From Treponema sp. (GTDB lineage Bacteria; Spirochaetota; Spirochaetia; Treponematales; Treponemataceae): a stretch of 15,994 nt of DNA. Under the pieces are notes generated by a model that saw nothing but the letters and a program-made list of their open reading frames with translations, had not been told where the DNA came from and ran no database searches. The stretch is taken from NCBI GenBank assembly GCA_024691265.1, contig JAILNT010000385.1, positions 1 through 15,994 of the forward strand, read 5' to 3'. The translations under genes and the position numbers were made by a program. Positions within the stretch are counted from its first letter, which is position 1. The number at the start of each line of letters is the position of its first letter. Below, one piece after another: positions 7,918 through 14,439 of the stretch.

Positions 7918-9411
7918 TTATAGATATTTGTTAGAAAGACGAAGAAGAGCTTCCTGGTCAGTATCTTTTGTATCAACTATACCAGCAAGTTTATGGTTTG
8001 ACATAACGCCGATTCTATTTGTAATGCCTAAAATTTCAGGCATTTCACTTGAAACAACGATAATTGTTTTACCTTCTTTTGCCATTTGTATAATGAGTTG
8101 ATAGATTTCATATTTCGCACCAACATCAATACCTCTTGTAGGTTCGTCAAGCAAAAATACATCAGGTTCTCTTTCAAGCCATTTTCCAATAATAACTTTT
8201 TGCTGATTTCCACCACTTAAAGAAGTTATTAATTCATCTGCGGAAACACATTTTGTATGCATTCTCTTTATTTCACGATTTGCAGCATCTTTCATCTTTT
8301 TTGAAGAAAGAATACCAGCTGTTTTATAACTGTCTAGATTTGTTATTGTTGTGTTGAATTCAATGCTTGATTTACCAAACATACCATTCAATTTTCTTTC
8401 TTCTGTTACAAGTGCAAAATTATAATCCATTGCATCTTTCGGAGATTTAAAGCGAAGTTTTCTTCCATCTAGTATAATTTCTCCGGTTGCAATAGTGCGT
8501 ATACCAAAGATAGATTCAAGAAGTTCACTTCTTCCAGCTCCAACAAGACCATATAGACCAAAAATTTCGCCTTTTTTAACTTTAAATGAAATATCTTCTA
8601 GATGAGGTTCATATTTTGTAGACAGATTTCGTATTTCAAGATAATCTGCTCCAGGTGTATTATCAACATCTGGGAAACGCTTATCCAAAGAACGTCCTAC
8701 CATGGCTGAAATAAGCTTATCCATAGCAGTTTCTTTTATAGCTGAAGTGTAAACCATATTTCCATCACGAAGAACAGATACTTCATCACAGATATGGAAA
8801 ATTTCGTCCATCTTGTGAGAAATATATACAAAGGCAACACCTTTTTCTTTTAAAGTTCTTATAATCGAAAATAATTTATTTACTTCAGGCTCTGTTAAAG
8901 ATGAAGTAGGCTCATCTAATACAATTATCTTTGCATTGTAAGAAACTGCTTTTGCAATTTCTACCATCTGGCGTTGAGAAACTGACATTGTTCTCATTAT
9001 TGTATTAGGATTTACACTCATATTCAGAGAAGCAAACAGTTTACTGCTTTCCTGGAACATCTTTTGTTCATCAATAACGCCGAATCTAGTAGGATATCTG
9101 CCTAAAAAAAGGTTGTCTGTAACAGAACGGTCTAAACACTGATTCAATTCCTGATGAACCATTGCAACACCATTTTCAAGTGCTTCTTTTGGATTTTTAA
9201 AATCTATTGGTTTTCCATCAAGGAAGATTTGACCTTCATCTTTTGCATATATACCAAACAGACATTTCATCATAGTAGATTTGCCGGCACCGTTTTCTCC
9301 CATGAGTCCCATTACAGTACCTTTTTTTACTGTTAAATCTATGCTGTTTAATACTTTATTTTTAGCAAAGGATTTTGAAAGGTTTTTCAATTCAAGTACA
9401 TTATCACTCAT
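7918..9411 (-). CDS. mglA: Galactose/glucose ABC transporter ATP-binding protein MglA
   Basis: 497 residues, the usual length for the twin-ATPase proteins of sugar importers. The first nucleotide-binding domain has Walker A GENGAGKST (38-46), an MSVSQRQ signature and Walker B IIVLDEPTSSL. The second has the degenerate Walker A GLVGAGRSE typical of the C-terminal half in this family, signature LSGGNQQK and Walker B FLLDEPTRGID. It powers sugar uptake through MglC at the inner face of the membrane. The gene lies 135 bp after mglB, behind two hairpins, and 17 bp before mglC. The start ATG 9411-9409 has GGAAAG at 9415-9420. The family also includes ribose and xylose systems, but the neighbours favour Mgl. 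Confidence 0.96.
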   Translation of the reverse strand: MSDNVLELKNLSKSFAKNKVLNSIDLTVKKGTVMGLMGENGAGKSTMMKCLFGIYAKDEGQIFLDGKPIDFKNPKEALENGVAMVHQELNQCLDRSVTDNLFLGRYPTRFGVIDEQKMFQESSKLFASLNMSVNPNTIMRTMSVSQRQMVEIAKAVSYNAKIIVLDEPTSSLTEPEVNKLFSIIRTLKEKGVAFVYISHKMDEIFHICDEVSVLRDGNMVYTSAIKETAMDKLISAMVGRSLDKRFPDVDNTPGADYLEIRNLSTKYEPHLEDISFKVKKGEIFGLYGLVGAGRSELLESIFGIRTIATGEIILDGRKLRFKSPKDAMDYNFALVTEERKLNGMFGKSSIEFNTTITNLDSYKTAGILSSKKMKDAANREIKRMHTKCVSADELITSLSGGNQQKVIIGKWLEREPDVFLLDEPTRGIDVGAKYEIYQLIIQMAKEGKTIIVVSSEMPEILGITNRIGVMSNHKLAGIVDTKDTDQEALLRLSNKYL

Positions 9412-9464
9412 TTTCTTTCCGTTTTCCCTTAGTTAAAAAATTAGTGTGTTTTTTTTAGTATTGT

Positions 9465-9512
9465 AAAAAAAAGAACCTGTAAAAATTAATTTTATTTCTA
9501 CAGGCCCTTTTT
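9465..9512 (-). terminator. Intercistronic terminator/attenuator between mglB and mglA
   Basis: On the minus RNA, CCTGTAGAAAT pairs with ATTTTTACAGG (plus 9494-9504 with 9476-9486, one G-U), a stem that can be extended by GGGAA/TTCTT. A run of U8 follows (complement of 9465-9472). It is a good intrinsic terminator inside the operon, expected to leave much mglB-only mRNA and reduced read-through to mglA and mglC. Confidence 0.8.
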
Positions 9513-9536
9513 GCTAGTATTTTATAAATTACTAGC
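9513..9536. repeat. 24-bp near-perfect palindrome just after mglB
   Basis: GCTAGTA (9513-9519) and TACTAGC (9530-9536) are exact inverted repeats around an A/T core that is itself palindromic; only one symmetric pair is mismatched. It lies 10 bp after the mglB stop with no U-run, so it is not a terminator by itself. It could protect the 3' end of mglB mRNA or be a protein-binding site. Confidence 0.6.
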
Positions 9537-9546
9537 ATGTATAAAA

Positions 9547-10773
9547 TTAGTTGTACTTGAGCTTATCTGTATAATCACGACCAGAATTTGTTTTAACCAT
9601 ATTGATTGCATAAGCATCATAGTTATTAAGATTTGTAAATCTGTCGAGACATGAAGCTTCGTTCTGACCATCGCCCTGTACTATTGTAAGGTCAAGGTTC
9701 AAAAGAGGAGCATAGTACTGTAATGCAGGAAGATAAGATGAAGAAAGGAAGTTATCTGCTGAATTGTAAATAGAAAGAATTACCTTCTTCTTTTCAGCAT
9801 TTGTCTGCTTGATACCACTATCACGAGTACCAGCTGTGTAGTTCTTCCAGTTATCACCATTTACGCCAGCATTCTGTGCAAGAACAGCTTTTGTTTCAGG
9901 AATGTAATCTACTGCTGCAGAAATCTTGTTACCATACTGGTCTGGTTCTGAAATACCTTTCTTGTATACATCATCACCTGTAAGACCGTCTAAGAGGTTT
10001 CTTATAACCTGTAATGTAGCTGTAGCCTGTGCATCTACGTTCTGAGAAACTGTTCCTGTAAGTTTACCATTTCCGATAGCTTCGATTGCATCTGCATTTG
10101 CATCGTATCCGAAAATTGGAACTCCTGCAGGATAGTTAGAAGCCTGTAAACAACCCATAGCCATACCATCGTTGTTTGATACAACCATATCAATTTTGTC
10201 TTTGAACTTTTCAACCCAAACACCAATTGATTCAGTTGCTGCATTTGCGTTCCATGTTGTACCGTCAGAACCAGTCATGAATTTACCTTCAAGTTCTACA
10301 ACTTTGAGGTCTTTTCCACCAATGGTTACTTTACCTTCTTTTGTCTTTCCTGAATCATAAGAACCATCCCATGTTCCTAATGCTTCACGAATACCTCTTG
10401 TACGTGCCTGAGAGTCATTGTGACCTGCATCACCCATACATAGAACATAACCCAAAATGCCATCACCGTTTCTATCGATTTTTGATGCATCTTGACCTGC
10501 AAGCCAGTCTACGATAAGCTTACCTTGAACAGTACCACCACCGGCACTGTCGAAGCCGACATAGTATGTCTTGTCATTCCAGTTCATTGAATCCATGTCG
10601 ATTTTTCCGCTTGTTGGATCAGATGGCTGTCTGTTAAAGAATACAAGAGGTTTGTCCTTGTTAAGTGTAACTGCAGGCTTATTTGAAGCCTCGTTTTTTG
10701 AACATCCTGTCAAACCTGCTATGCCGACTACTGCCATAGCAACCATAGAAGCTGCGATTGCTTTTTTCATCAT
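9547..10773 (-). CDS. mglB: Sugar-binding lipoprotein MglB, circularly permuted form
   Basis: 408 residues. A lipoprotein signal peptide ends in the lipobox GLTGC with Cys24 as the lipid-bearing residue. Compared with E. coli MglB the domain order is permuted: the protein begins at the segment equal to VPVVFFN (here 42-47), runs to the canonical C-terminus at about 300, and after a linker adds the canonical N-terminal segment (329-393, VILSIYNSADNFLS to AINMV). Ligand residues appear kept: Asp340, Phe342, Asn47, His118, Asp120, Arg124, Trp174, Asn201, Asp224, Asn245. A calcium-loop-like DRNGDG is at 100-105. From memory, T. pallidum TP0684 (MglB-2) was described as a glucose binder with this divergent topology. 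AGGGGG at 10776-10781 is only 2 nt from the first ATG and 5 nt from the next, so translation may begin at 10770. Confidence 0.95.
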   Translation of the reverse strand: MMKKAIAASMVAMAVVGIAGLTGCSKNEASNKPAVTLNKDKPLVFFNRQPSDPTSGKIDMDSMNWNDKTYYVGFDSAGGGTVQGKLIVDWLAGQDASKIDRNGDGILGYVLCMGDAGHNDSQARTRGIREALGTWDGSYDSGKTKEGKVTIGGKDLKVVELEGKFMTGSDGTTWNANAATESIGVWVEKFKDKIDMVVSNNDGMAMGCLQASNYPAGVPIFGYDANADAIEAIGNGKLTGTVSQNVDAQATATLQVIRNLLDGLTGDDVYKKGISEPDQYGNKISAAVDYIPETKAVLAQNAGVNGDNWKNYTAGTRDSGIKQTNAEKKKVILSIYNSADNFLSSSYLPALQYYAPLLNLDLTIVQGDGQNEASCLDRFTNLNNYDAYAINMVKTNSGRDYTDKLKYN

Positions 10774-10815
10774 AACCCCCTAATGAAATGCAAACATTTT
10801 TATTGATATGTTAGT

Positions 10816-10844
10816 ATGTTAAGCCCAGTTTTTTCATCTGTCAA
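10816..10844 (-). promoter_or_regulatory. Strong promoter of the mgl operon
   Basis: Minus strand: consensus -35 TTGACA (10844-10839), 17-bp spacer, -10 TAACAT (10821-10816); start near 10809, leader about 36 nt. On the plus strand two direct copies of TATGTTA (10807-10813 and 10815-10821) cover the -10 and the start, and AAATG-4-CATTT (10786-10799) lies in the leader; either could be an operator, which is only a guess. Confidence 0.75.
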
Positions 10845-10861
10845 TTTTTTTTTGAAAATAA

Positions 10862-10890
10862 TTGAAATAATGTCTTTATGCTTTTATAAT
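10862..10890 (+). promoter_or_regulatory. Promoter of the M42 hydrolase operon
   Basis: -35 TTGAAA (10862-10867), 17-bp spacer, consensus -10 TATAAT (10885-10890); start near 10897. It is divergent from the mglB promoter, with the two -35 boxes 17 bp apart, so one regulator could affect both. Confidence 0.7.
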
Positions 10891-10931
10891 CGCCGCATAC
10901 AAAATGTATATATTAATTTGAGGTAAATGAT

Positions 10932-11978
10932 ATGAACTTAAAAAATCTTGATTCTTATTCTGATTATATCGCAGAAAAGACAAAAGAACTACTTTCCATC
11001 GATTCTCCAACAGGTTATACAGATAATGCTGTTTTATGGGTAAAAAAAGAATTTGAATCACTTGGTTATAAATCCTCTGTAACAGTAAAAGGGGGTGTTC
11101 TTGTAGAGCTTGGAGGAAAAGATATTAATAATGGAATTTTGCTTGAAGCACATACAGATACCTTAGGAGCTATAGTATCTTCAATAAAATCTACAGGCAG
11201 ACTTTCTCTCTCTCCTCTTGGAGGCATGAATGCAAATAATGCTGAAACAGAAAATGTTCGTGTTGTTACTAAATTTGATGGAATATACGAAGGCACTTGT
11301 CAGCTTACTAATGCTTCTATTCATGTTAATGGAAAGTATGATGAAACAAGACGTTCATGGGATACTGTAGAAATTGTCCTTGATGAAGATGTTTCAAGTA
11401 AAGATGACGTTAAAAAATTAGGAATTTCTGTTGGAGATATAGTTTGTTTTGAGCCTAACACACGTATAACAAAAAATGGTTATATAAAAAGCAGATTTCT
11501 TGATGATAAATTAAGTGTTGGAATTCTTTTGGCTTATGCAAAATATTTAAAAGATAATAATATTGTACCAGAAAGGGCTGTTTATGTACATGTAACAGTA
11601 TATGAAGAAGTTGGACATGGCGGTTGTGCTTCTGTTCCTGCAGGTGTTACTGAAGCCATTTCTGTAGATATGGGCTGCGTTGGAGAAGGTCTTACTTGTA
11701 CAGAAAAACAGGTTTCTATTTGTGCAAAAGATAGCCATGGACCTTATTCTTACAGCCTTGTAAAAGCTTTAATACAGGCAGCTCGTGATACTGATGCTGA
11801 TTATGCAGTTGATGTATATCCTCATTATGGAAGCGATGTAGAAGCAACTTTATCTGCCGGATATGATATAAAACATGGTCTTATTGGCTCTGGAGTATAT
11901 GCAAGTCATGGATATGAAAGAAGTCATAAGAAGGGTGCAGAAAATACATTAAGAGTTTTGTTGGGATATATAAAATAA
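10932..11978 (+). CDS. M42-family metallopeptidase-like hydrolase
   Basis: 348 residues, the normal M42 length. M42 enzymes are two-metal aminopeptidases, often forming tetrahedral shells. Expected residues are visible: His74 and Asp76 (EAHTDTLGA), Asp191/Asp192 (RFLDDKLSVG), the Glu225-Glu226 pair (VYEEVGHGG), Asp246 (SVDMG) and His326 (ASHGYERSH). The AHxDTLGA and ASHGYER-(S/T)-H wording recalls, from memory, the subfamily linked to the osmoprotectant NAGGN gene trio, but the other two trio genes are not here, so that substrate is not supported. No signal peptide: cytoplasmic. Start has GAGG at 10920-10923, 8 nt upstream. The stop overlaps the next start (TAATG). Confidence 0.88.
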   Translation: MNLKNLDSYSDYIAEKTKELLSIDSPTGYTDNAVLWVKKEFESLGYKSSVTVKGGVLVELGGKDINNGILLEAHTDTLGAIVSSIKSTGRLSLSPLGGMNANNAETENVRVVTKFDGIYEGTCQLTNASIHVNGKYDETRRSWDTVEIVLDEDVSSKDDVKKLGISVGDIVCFEPNTRITKNGYIKSRFLDDKLSVGILLAYAKYLKDNNIVPERAVYVHVTVYEEVGHGGCASVPAGVTEAISVDMGCVGEGLTCTEKQVSICAKDSHGPYSYSLVKALIQAARDTDADYAVDVYPHYGSDVEATLSAGYDIKHGLIGSGVYASHGYERSHKKGAENTLRVLLGYIK

Positions 11979-12595
11979 TGCCATCGAGTCTTTATCATCT
12001 TAATGTTGCATATTTAATAGCACAGGCAGATAAATCTTTATATACTCCTGAATATTTTTTAGGAGCCATAGCTCCAGATTGTGTAAATCTTAATGGCTTT
12101 GCTCCGAAAAATATTCGCTGGCAAGCTCATAATAGAGCTATAGACCTTGATAAATGGGAAGAAAACGTTTACCAGCTTTATAAAAAAGAAAAATACGGAG
12201 CTATAGATTCTGTTCAGTTTAATGATTTTCTTTTAGGCTTTGTTACTCATATTTTTACTGATATACAGGCAGATAGAATTGAAGATACAGTTAGGGCAGA
12301 TATGATGCAAAAGTATCCTGATTCTCCTGATGAATATAAACTTTATTCTAGTCAAATAAAGTTATATGAGTATAGTCAGCTTGATAGTGAATGGTGGAAA
12401 GATACTGTTTCAAAGCTTTCTGTTGCACATGCATTTTCTGTTAACAATTTAAAATCTTTAGATGTTTTTGACTGGCGAAATTTTGTCTTAGCTGATTATA
12501 AGCAAAAGCAAAAAACAGAATACGATTTGATTACTCCAGAAATTATACAAAAAGTTGCATGGAAAGTGCTTGATAAGATTTCAAACCTAAAATAA
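11978..12595 (+). CDS. Zinc-dependent phospholipase C-like protein
   Basis: 205 residues, resembling the small bacterial members of the zinc-dependent phospholipase C family (PF00882 type). It starts MPSSLYHLNVAYLIA, then FLGAIAPD and AHNR, followed by FLLGFVTHIFTD. Candidate metal ligands are His7, Asp34, His51, His91 and Asp95. The full-length phospholipase C enzymes are secreted, but this protein has no signal peptide and many short family members are of unknown function, so a lipase activity is not established. The ATG overlaps the stop of the M42 gene by one base and has no separate Shine-Dalgarno, which implies translational coupling with it. It is the last gene of that two-gene operon, with a terminator right after. 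Confidence 0.75.
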   Translation: MPSSLYHLNVAYLIAQADKSLYTPEYFLGAIAPDCVNLNGFAPKNIRWQAHNRAIDLDKWEENVYQLYKKEKYGAIDSVQFNDFLLGFVTHIFTDIQADRIEDTVRADMMQKYPDSPDEYKLYSSQIKLYEYSQLDSEWWKDTVSKLSVAHAFSVNNLKSLDVFDWRNFVLADYKQKQKTEYDLITPEIIQKVAWKVLDKISNLK

Positions 12596-12609
12596 AAGAT
12601 TTTTTTTAT

Positions 12610-12648
12610 GCCTTGTAAATTTTTTATAATTTTACAAGGCTTTTTTTT
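12610..12648 (+). terminator. Intrinsic terminator of the M42 hydrolase operon
   Basis: Perfect 10-bp stem GCCTTGTAAA/TTTACAAGGC (12610-12619/12631-12640), 11-nt loop, followed by T8. The following 12649-12730 is AT-rich with no gene that I can support. Confidence 0.92.
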
Positions 12649-12730
12649 ATATATAAAAAGGAATTATATTCTTTATGAATTATTTTCAAGAAAAAAATAA
12701 AAAAATATCAAAAAAAATGACTTTTACTAC

Positions 12731-12759
12731 TAGACAAAAAATATTGGTTCTGATATATT
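12731..12759 (+). promoter_or_regulatory. Probable promoter of the tRNA pair
   Basis: -35 TAGACA (12731-12736), 17-bp spacer, -10 TATATT (12754-12759); start near 12766. A small hairpin CGTTC/GAACG (12766-12770/12780-12784) would form at the very 5' end of the tRNA precursor, before RNase P cleavage. Confidence 0.55.
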
Positions 12760-12801
12760 AATATACGTTCACGACAAATGAACGACAACTTAACTAAGTA
12801 T

Positions 12802-12875
12802 GGTCGGTTAGCTCAGCTGGTACGAGCGTCTGGTTTACACCCAGAATGTCGGGAGTTCGATCCTCTCACCGACCA
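12802..12875 (+). tRNA. tRNA-Val (anticodon UAC)
   Basis: Complete cloverleaf: acceptor GGTCGGT/ACCGACC, D stem GCTC/GAGC, anticodon stem TCTGG/CCAGA around loop TTTACAC (anticodon TAC), and T arm GGGAG-TTCGATC-CTCTC. The discriminator is A12875. The next bases are CTA, so CCA is not encoded and must be added after transcription. First of two tRNAs on one transcript. Confidence 0.97.
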
Positions 12876-12881
12876 CTACAT

Positions 12882-12954
12882 CGGGATGTAGCGCAGCTGG
12901 TAGCGCGTCTGGTTTGGGACCAGGATGTCGCAGGTTCAAATCCTGTCATCCCGA
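12882..12954 (+). tRNA. tRNA-Pro (anticodon UGG)
   Basis: Complete cloverleaf: acceptor CGGGATG/CATCCCG, D stem GCGC/GCGC, anticodon stem TCTGG/CCAGG around loop TTTGGGA (anticodon TGG), and T arm GCAGG-TTCAAAT-CCTGT. C at position 1 paired to G is usual for tRNA-Pro. Discriminator A12954; CCA not encoded. Six bases separate it from tRNA-Val. Confidence 0.97.
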
Positions 12955-12957
12955 CTA

Positions 12958-12988
12958 AGAGCTTCACTTAATGTGAAGCTCTTTTTTT
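12958..12988 (+). terminator. Intrinsic terminator of the tRNA pair
   Basis: Perfect 10-bp stem AGAGCTTCAC/GTGAAGCTCT (12958-12967/12973-12982), 5-nt loop, followed by a T run. It starts 3 nt after the tRNA-Pro discriminator base. Confidence 0.92.
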
Positions 12989-13067
12989 TATTCTTTAAAA
13001 CTTTTCTTTTTAAAATATTATCTTGTCAATAATATTTCTCAATAGGTCAATTATTTTCATTTTATTC

Positions 13068-13096
13068 TTGCATAACTAATATCATTTTTGTATATT
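13068..13096 (+). promoter_or_regulatory. Probable promoter of rpsD
   Basis: -35 TTGCAT (13068-13073), 17-bp spacer, -10 TATATT (13091-13096): the same hexamers and spacer as the gltB promoter. Start near 13103. Confidence 0.65.
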
Positions 13097-13102
13097 CGTT
13101 TA

Positions 13103-13120
13103 GGTTAGCTTTATCTAACC
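13103..13120 (+). promoter_or_regulatory. 5'-terminal hairpin in the rpsD leader
   Basis: GGTTAG (13103-13108) and CTAACC (13115-13120) form a perfect 6-bp stem with a 6-nt loop. It begins where the transcript should start and ends 11 nt before the AGGAG Shine-Dalgarno (13132-13136). It may stabilise the mRNA or be the site where S4 represses its own synthesis, as S4 does in other bacteria; the sequence alone does not decide. Confidence 0.45.
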
Positions 13121-13144
13121 TTTCTATAAATAGGAGTATCTAAA

Positions 13145-13738
13145 ATGGCTACTAGAAGAGGTCCACGTTTTAAGGAATGTAGAAGACTGGGAGTAAATGT
13201 CTGCGGACATCCAAATGCAATGAAAAGGGCAAATAGTCCTGCATTCAAAAGAACACATAAAATCTCAGAATACGGACTACAGCTTATTGAAAAACAAAAA
13301 ATCAAGGCATATTACGGAATTATGGAGAAGCAGCTTGCTCGTTATTTTAAGCAGGCTTTGAAATCTGAAGGAAAAACAGGTTCTGCACTTATTATTTCTC
13401 TTGAATGTCGGCTTGATAATCTTGTATATCGTTTAGGTTTTGCAAATTCAATTAGAATGGCAAGACAAATGGTTACACACAAACATTTTCTTGTAGATGG
13501 AAAGTGTATTAACATTCCTTCTTATGCTGTAACTGTTGGACAGACAATAACTTTAACAGAAAAAGCAAAGAAAAATAGCTATTTCAAAGAAAAGTTCTTG
13601 GCATACAACAAGGCAAAACTTGATTACATCGAACGCGATGAAGAAAATTTTTCAGGAAAGCTTATTTCTGCACCACAGCGTGAGAAAATACCGGTAGAAA
13701 TCAATGACCAGATGGTTGTAGAATTCTACTCGAAGTAA
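13145..13738 (+). CDS. rpsD: 30S ribosomal protein S4 (uS4)
   Basis: 197 residues, close to the usual 200-208. N-terminal MATRRGPRFKECRRLG, a middle helical domain (EKQKIKAYYGIMEKQLARYFKQA), then the S4 RNA-binding domain (RLDNLVYRLGFANSIRMARQMVTHKHFLVDGKCINIPSY). S4 is a primary 16S rRNA-binding protein that nucleates 30S assembly. Only two cysteines (12 and 20) lie in the N-terminal part, so the four-cysteine zinc site of some S4 proteins is absent. Start ATG has AGGAG 8 nt upstream. It is a stand-alone gene with its own promoter, not part of the alpha operon with rpoA seen in many bacteria. Confidence 0.97.
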   Translation: MATRRGPRFKECRRLGVNVCGHPNAMKRANSPAFKRTHKISEYGLQLIEKQKIKAYYGIMEKQLARYFKQALKSEGKTGSALIISLECRLDNLVYRLGFANSIRMARQMVTHKHFLVDGKCINIPSYAVTVGQTITLTEKAKKNSYFKEKFLAYNKAKLDYIERDEENFSGKLISAPQREKIPVEINDQMVVEFYSK

Positions 13739-13749
13739 TTTTATTAAAT

Positions 13750-13787
13750 AAAATAAATTTGCTGCCTACTTGCTTATTTATTTTTTA
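13750..13787 (+). terminator. Weak A/U-rich hairpin after rpsD, possible terminator
   Basis: A 9-bp A/T stem (13750-13758/13776-13784), two mismatches and a GC pair at the top (13761-13762/13772-13773), with T-rich sequence after it. Weak stem; the stronger hairpin further on (13835-13863) may be the real stop for rpsD. Confidence 0.3.
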
Positions 13788-13825
13788 ATTTCCTTAATCT
13801 TGAACTGTCAGGACGGATTAAAGAA

Positions 13826-13872
13826 CTCTTTTTCGGCAGGAGAGATATTTTTACTCTTCTGCCATTTTTTTT
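13826..13872 (+). terminator. Attenuator-like leader of the small cysteine-tailed gene
   Basis: A 10-bp stem GGCAGGAGAG/CTCTTCTGCC (13835-13844/13854-13863, one G-U, 9-nt loop) is followed by T8 (13865-13872): a strong intrinsic terminator. The Shine-Dalgarno AGGAG (13873-13877) begins at the very next base, 8 nt before the ATG at 13886. An alternative hairpin pairs 13826-13832 with 13838-13844 and would break the terminator. It may simply end rpsD transcription, or regulate read-through into the next gene. No convincing promoter was found between the terminator and the gene, so expression may depend on read-through. Confidence 0.7.
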
Positions 13873-13885
13873 AGGAGATGATGAA

Positions 13886-14344
13886 ATGTGTGAAAGCGAA
13901 CTTTATACAAGTTCTAGTGAAACATTAGTGAAGTATGATTTTATAGCAAAACTGTTGAAGCTCGAAAAAAAAGACAAAGATATAAACATGCGTCTTTTAA
14001 ATGATGCATTTAAAGATATAGAATGCTATCTTAATCTTGATTTAGAAAATATGTACAATCCAATGTCATTTCCTGAAGAGTTAAAAGAAGCTGTTGTTGC
14101 ACAGTTCATTAAGAAACATAGCATGTATAAAAGAGCTGCAGATTATGCTACAGGCGATGATATTGATGATGTACTTGAAAGAAAATTTGATAGCGGAGAA
14201 ATTGATTTTGATGAATTCTTTGCCGAATTTTCGGATATAAGTGCTGATATTCTTAAACTTCTTAGTCCTTATATGAATAAAACAGAATGTTCTGGTGATT
14301 GTGAAAATTGTACAAGTTGTTCTTCTGATAAGAAGACGGCATAA
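13886..14344 (+). CDS. Unrecognised small protein with a four-cysteine C-terminal tail
   Basis: 152 residues, not recognised. Mostly hydrophilic and acidic, predicted helical (KYDFIAKLLKLEKKDKDINMRLLND; AFKDIECYLNLDLENMY; SFPEELKEAVVAQFIKKHSMYKRAADYA). An acidic stretch follows (DDIDDVLERKFDSGEIDFDEFFAEF). The tail has Cys135, Cys139, Cys142 and Cys145 (C-x3-C-x2-C-x2-C), which looks like a metal or iron-sulphur site. Two other cysteines are at 2 and 47. No signal peptide or membrane helix, so probably cytoplasmic. The start is supported by AGGAG 8 nt upstream, directly after a terminator hairpin. It lies between rpsD and the citramalate synthase gene, which has its own promoter. Real gene likely; function unknown. 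Confidence 0.8.
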   Translation: MCESELYTSSSETLVKYDFIAKLLKLEKKDKDINMRLLNDAFKDIECYLNLDLENMYNPMSFPEELKEAVVAQFIKKHSMYKRAADYATGDDIDDVLERKFDSGEIDFDEFFAEFSDISADILKLLSPYMNKTECSGDCENCTSCSSDKKTA

Positions 14345-14365
14345 TTATTAAACACTTTATTACCG

Positions 14366-14395
14366 TTGACTTTATTAAGTATATTTGCATAATTC
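14366..14395 (+). promoter_or_regulatory. Probable promoter of the citramalate synthase gene
   Basis: -35 TTGACT (14366-14371), 18-bp spacer, -10 TAATTC (14390-14395). Two direct copies of GCATAATT (14387-14394 and 14400-14407) overlap the -10 and the predicted start; they may be an operator. No terminator is seen after the preceding gene. Confidence 0.45.
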
Positions 14396-14439
14396 TATCG
14401 CATAATTAGTAAAGAAAAACGATTATAAAGGGGTGAAAA

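Noticed and set aside
12675..12761. A 28-codon frame (MNYFQEKNKK...) with AAGGA 12 nt upstream
   Set aside because: Low-complexity, lysine-rich, poorly spaced ribosome site, and it overlaps the tRNA promoter.
12766..12800. Repeated ACGACA and hairpin before tRNA-Val as a CRISPR-like or attachment-site repeat
   Set aside because: Only two short copies; better explained as the 5' leader of the tRNA precursor. No integrase or repeat of a tRNA 3' end is present.
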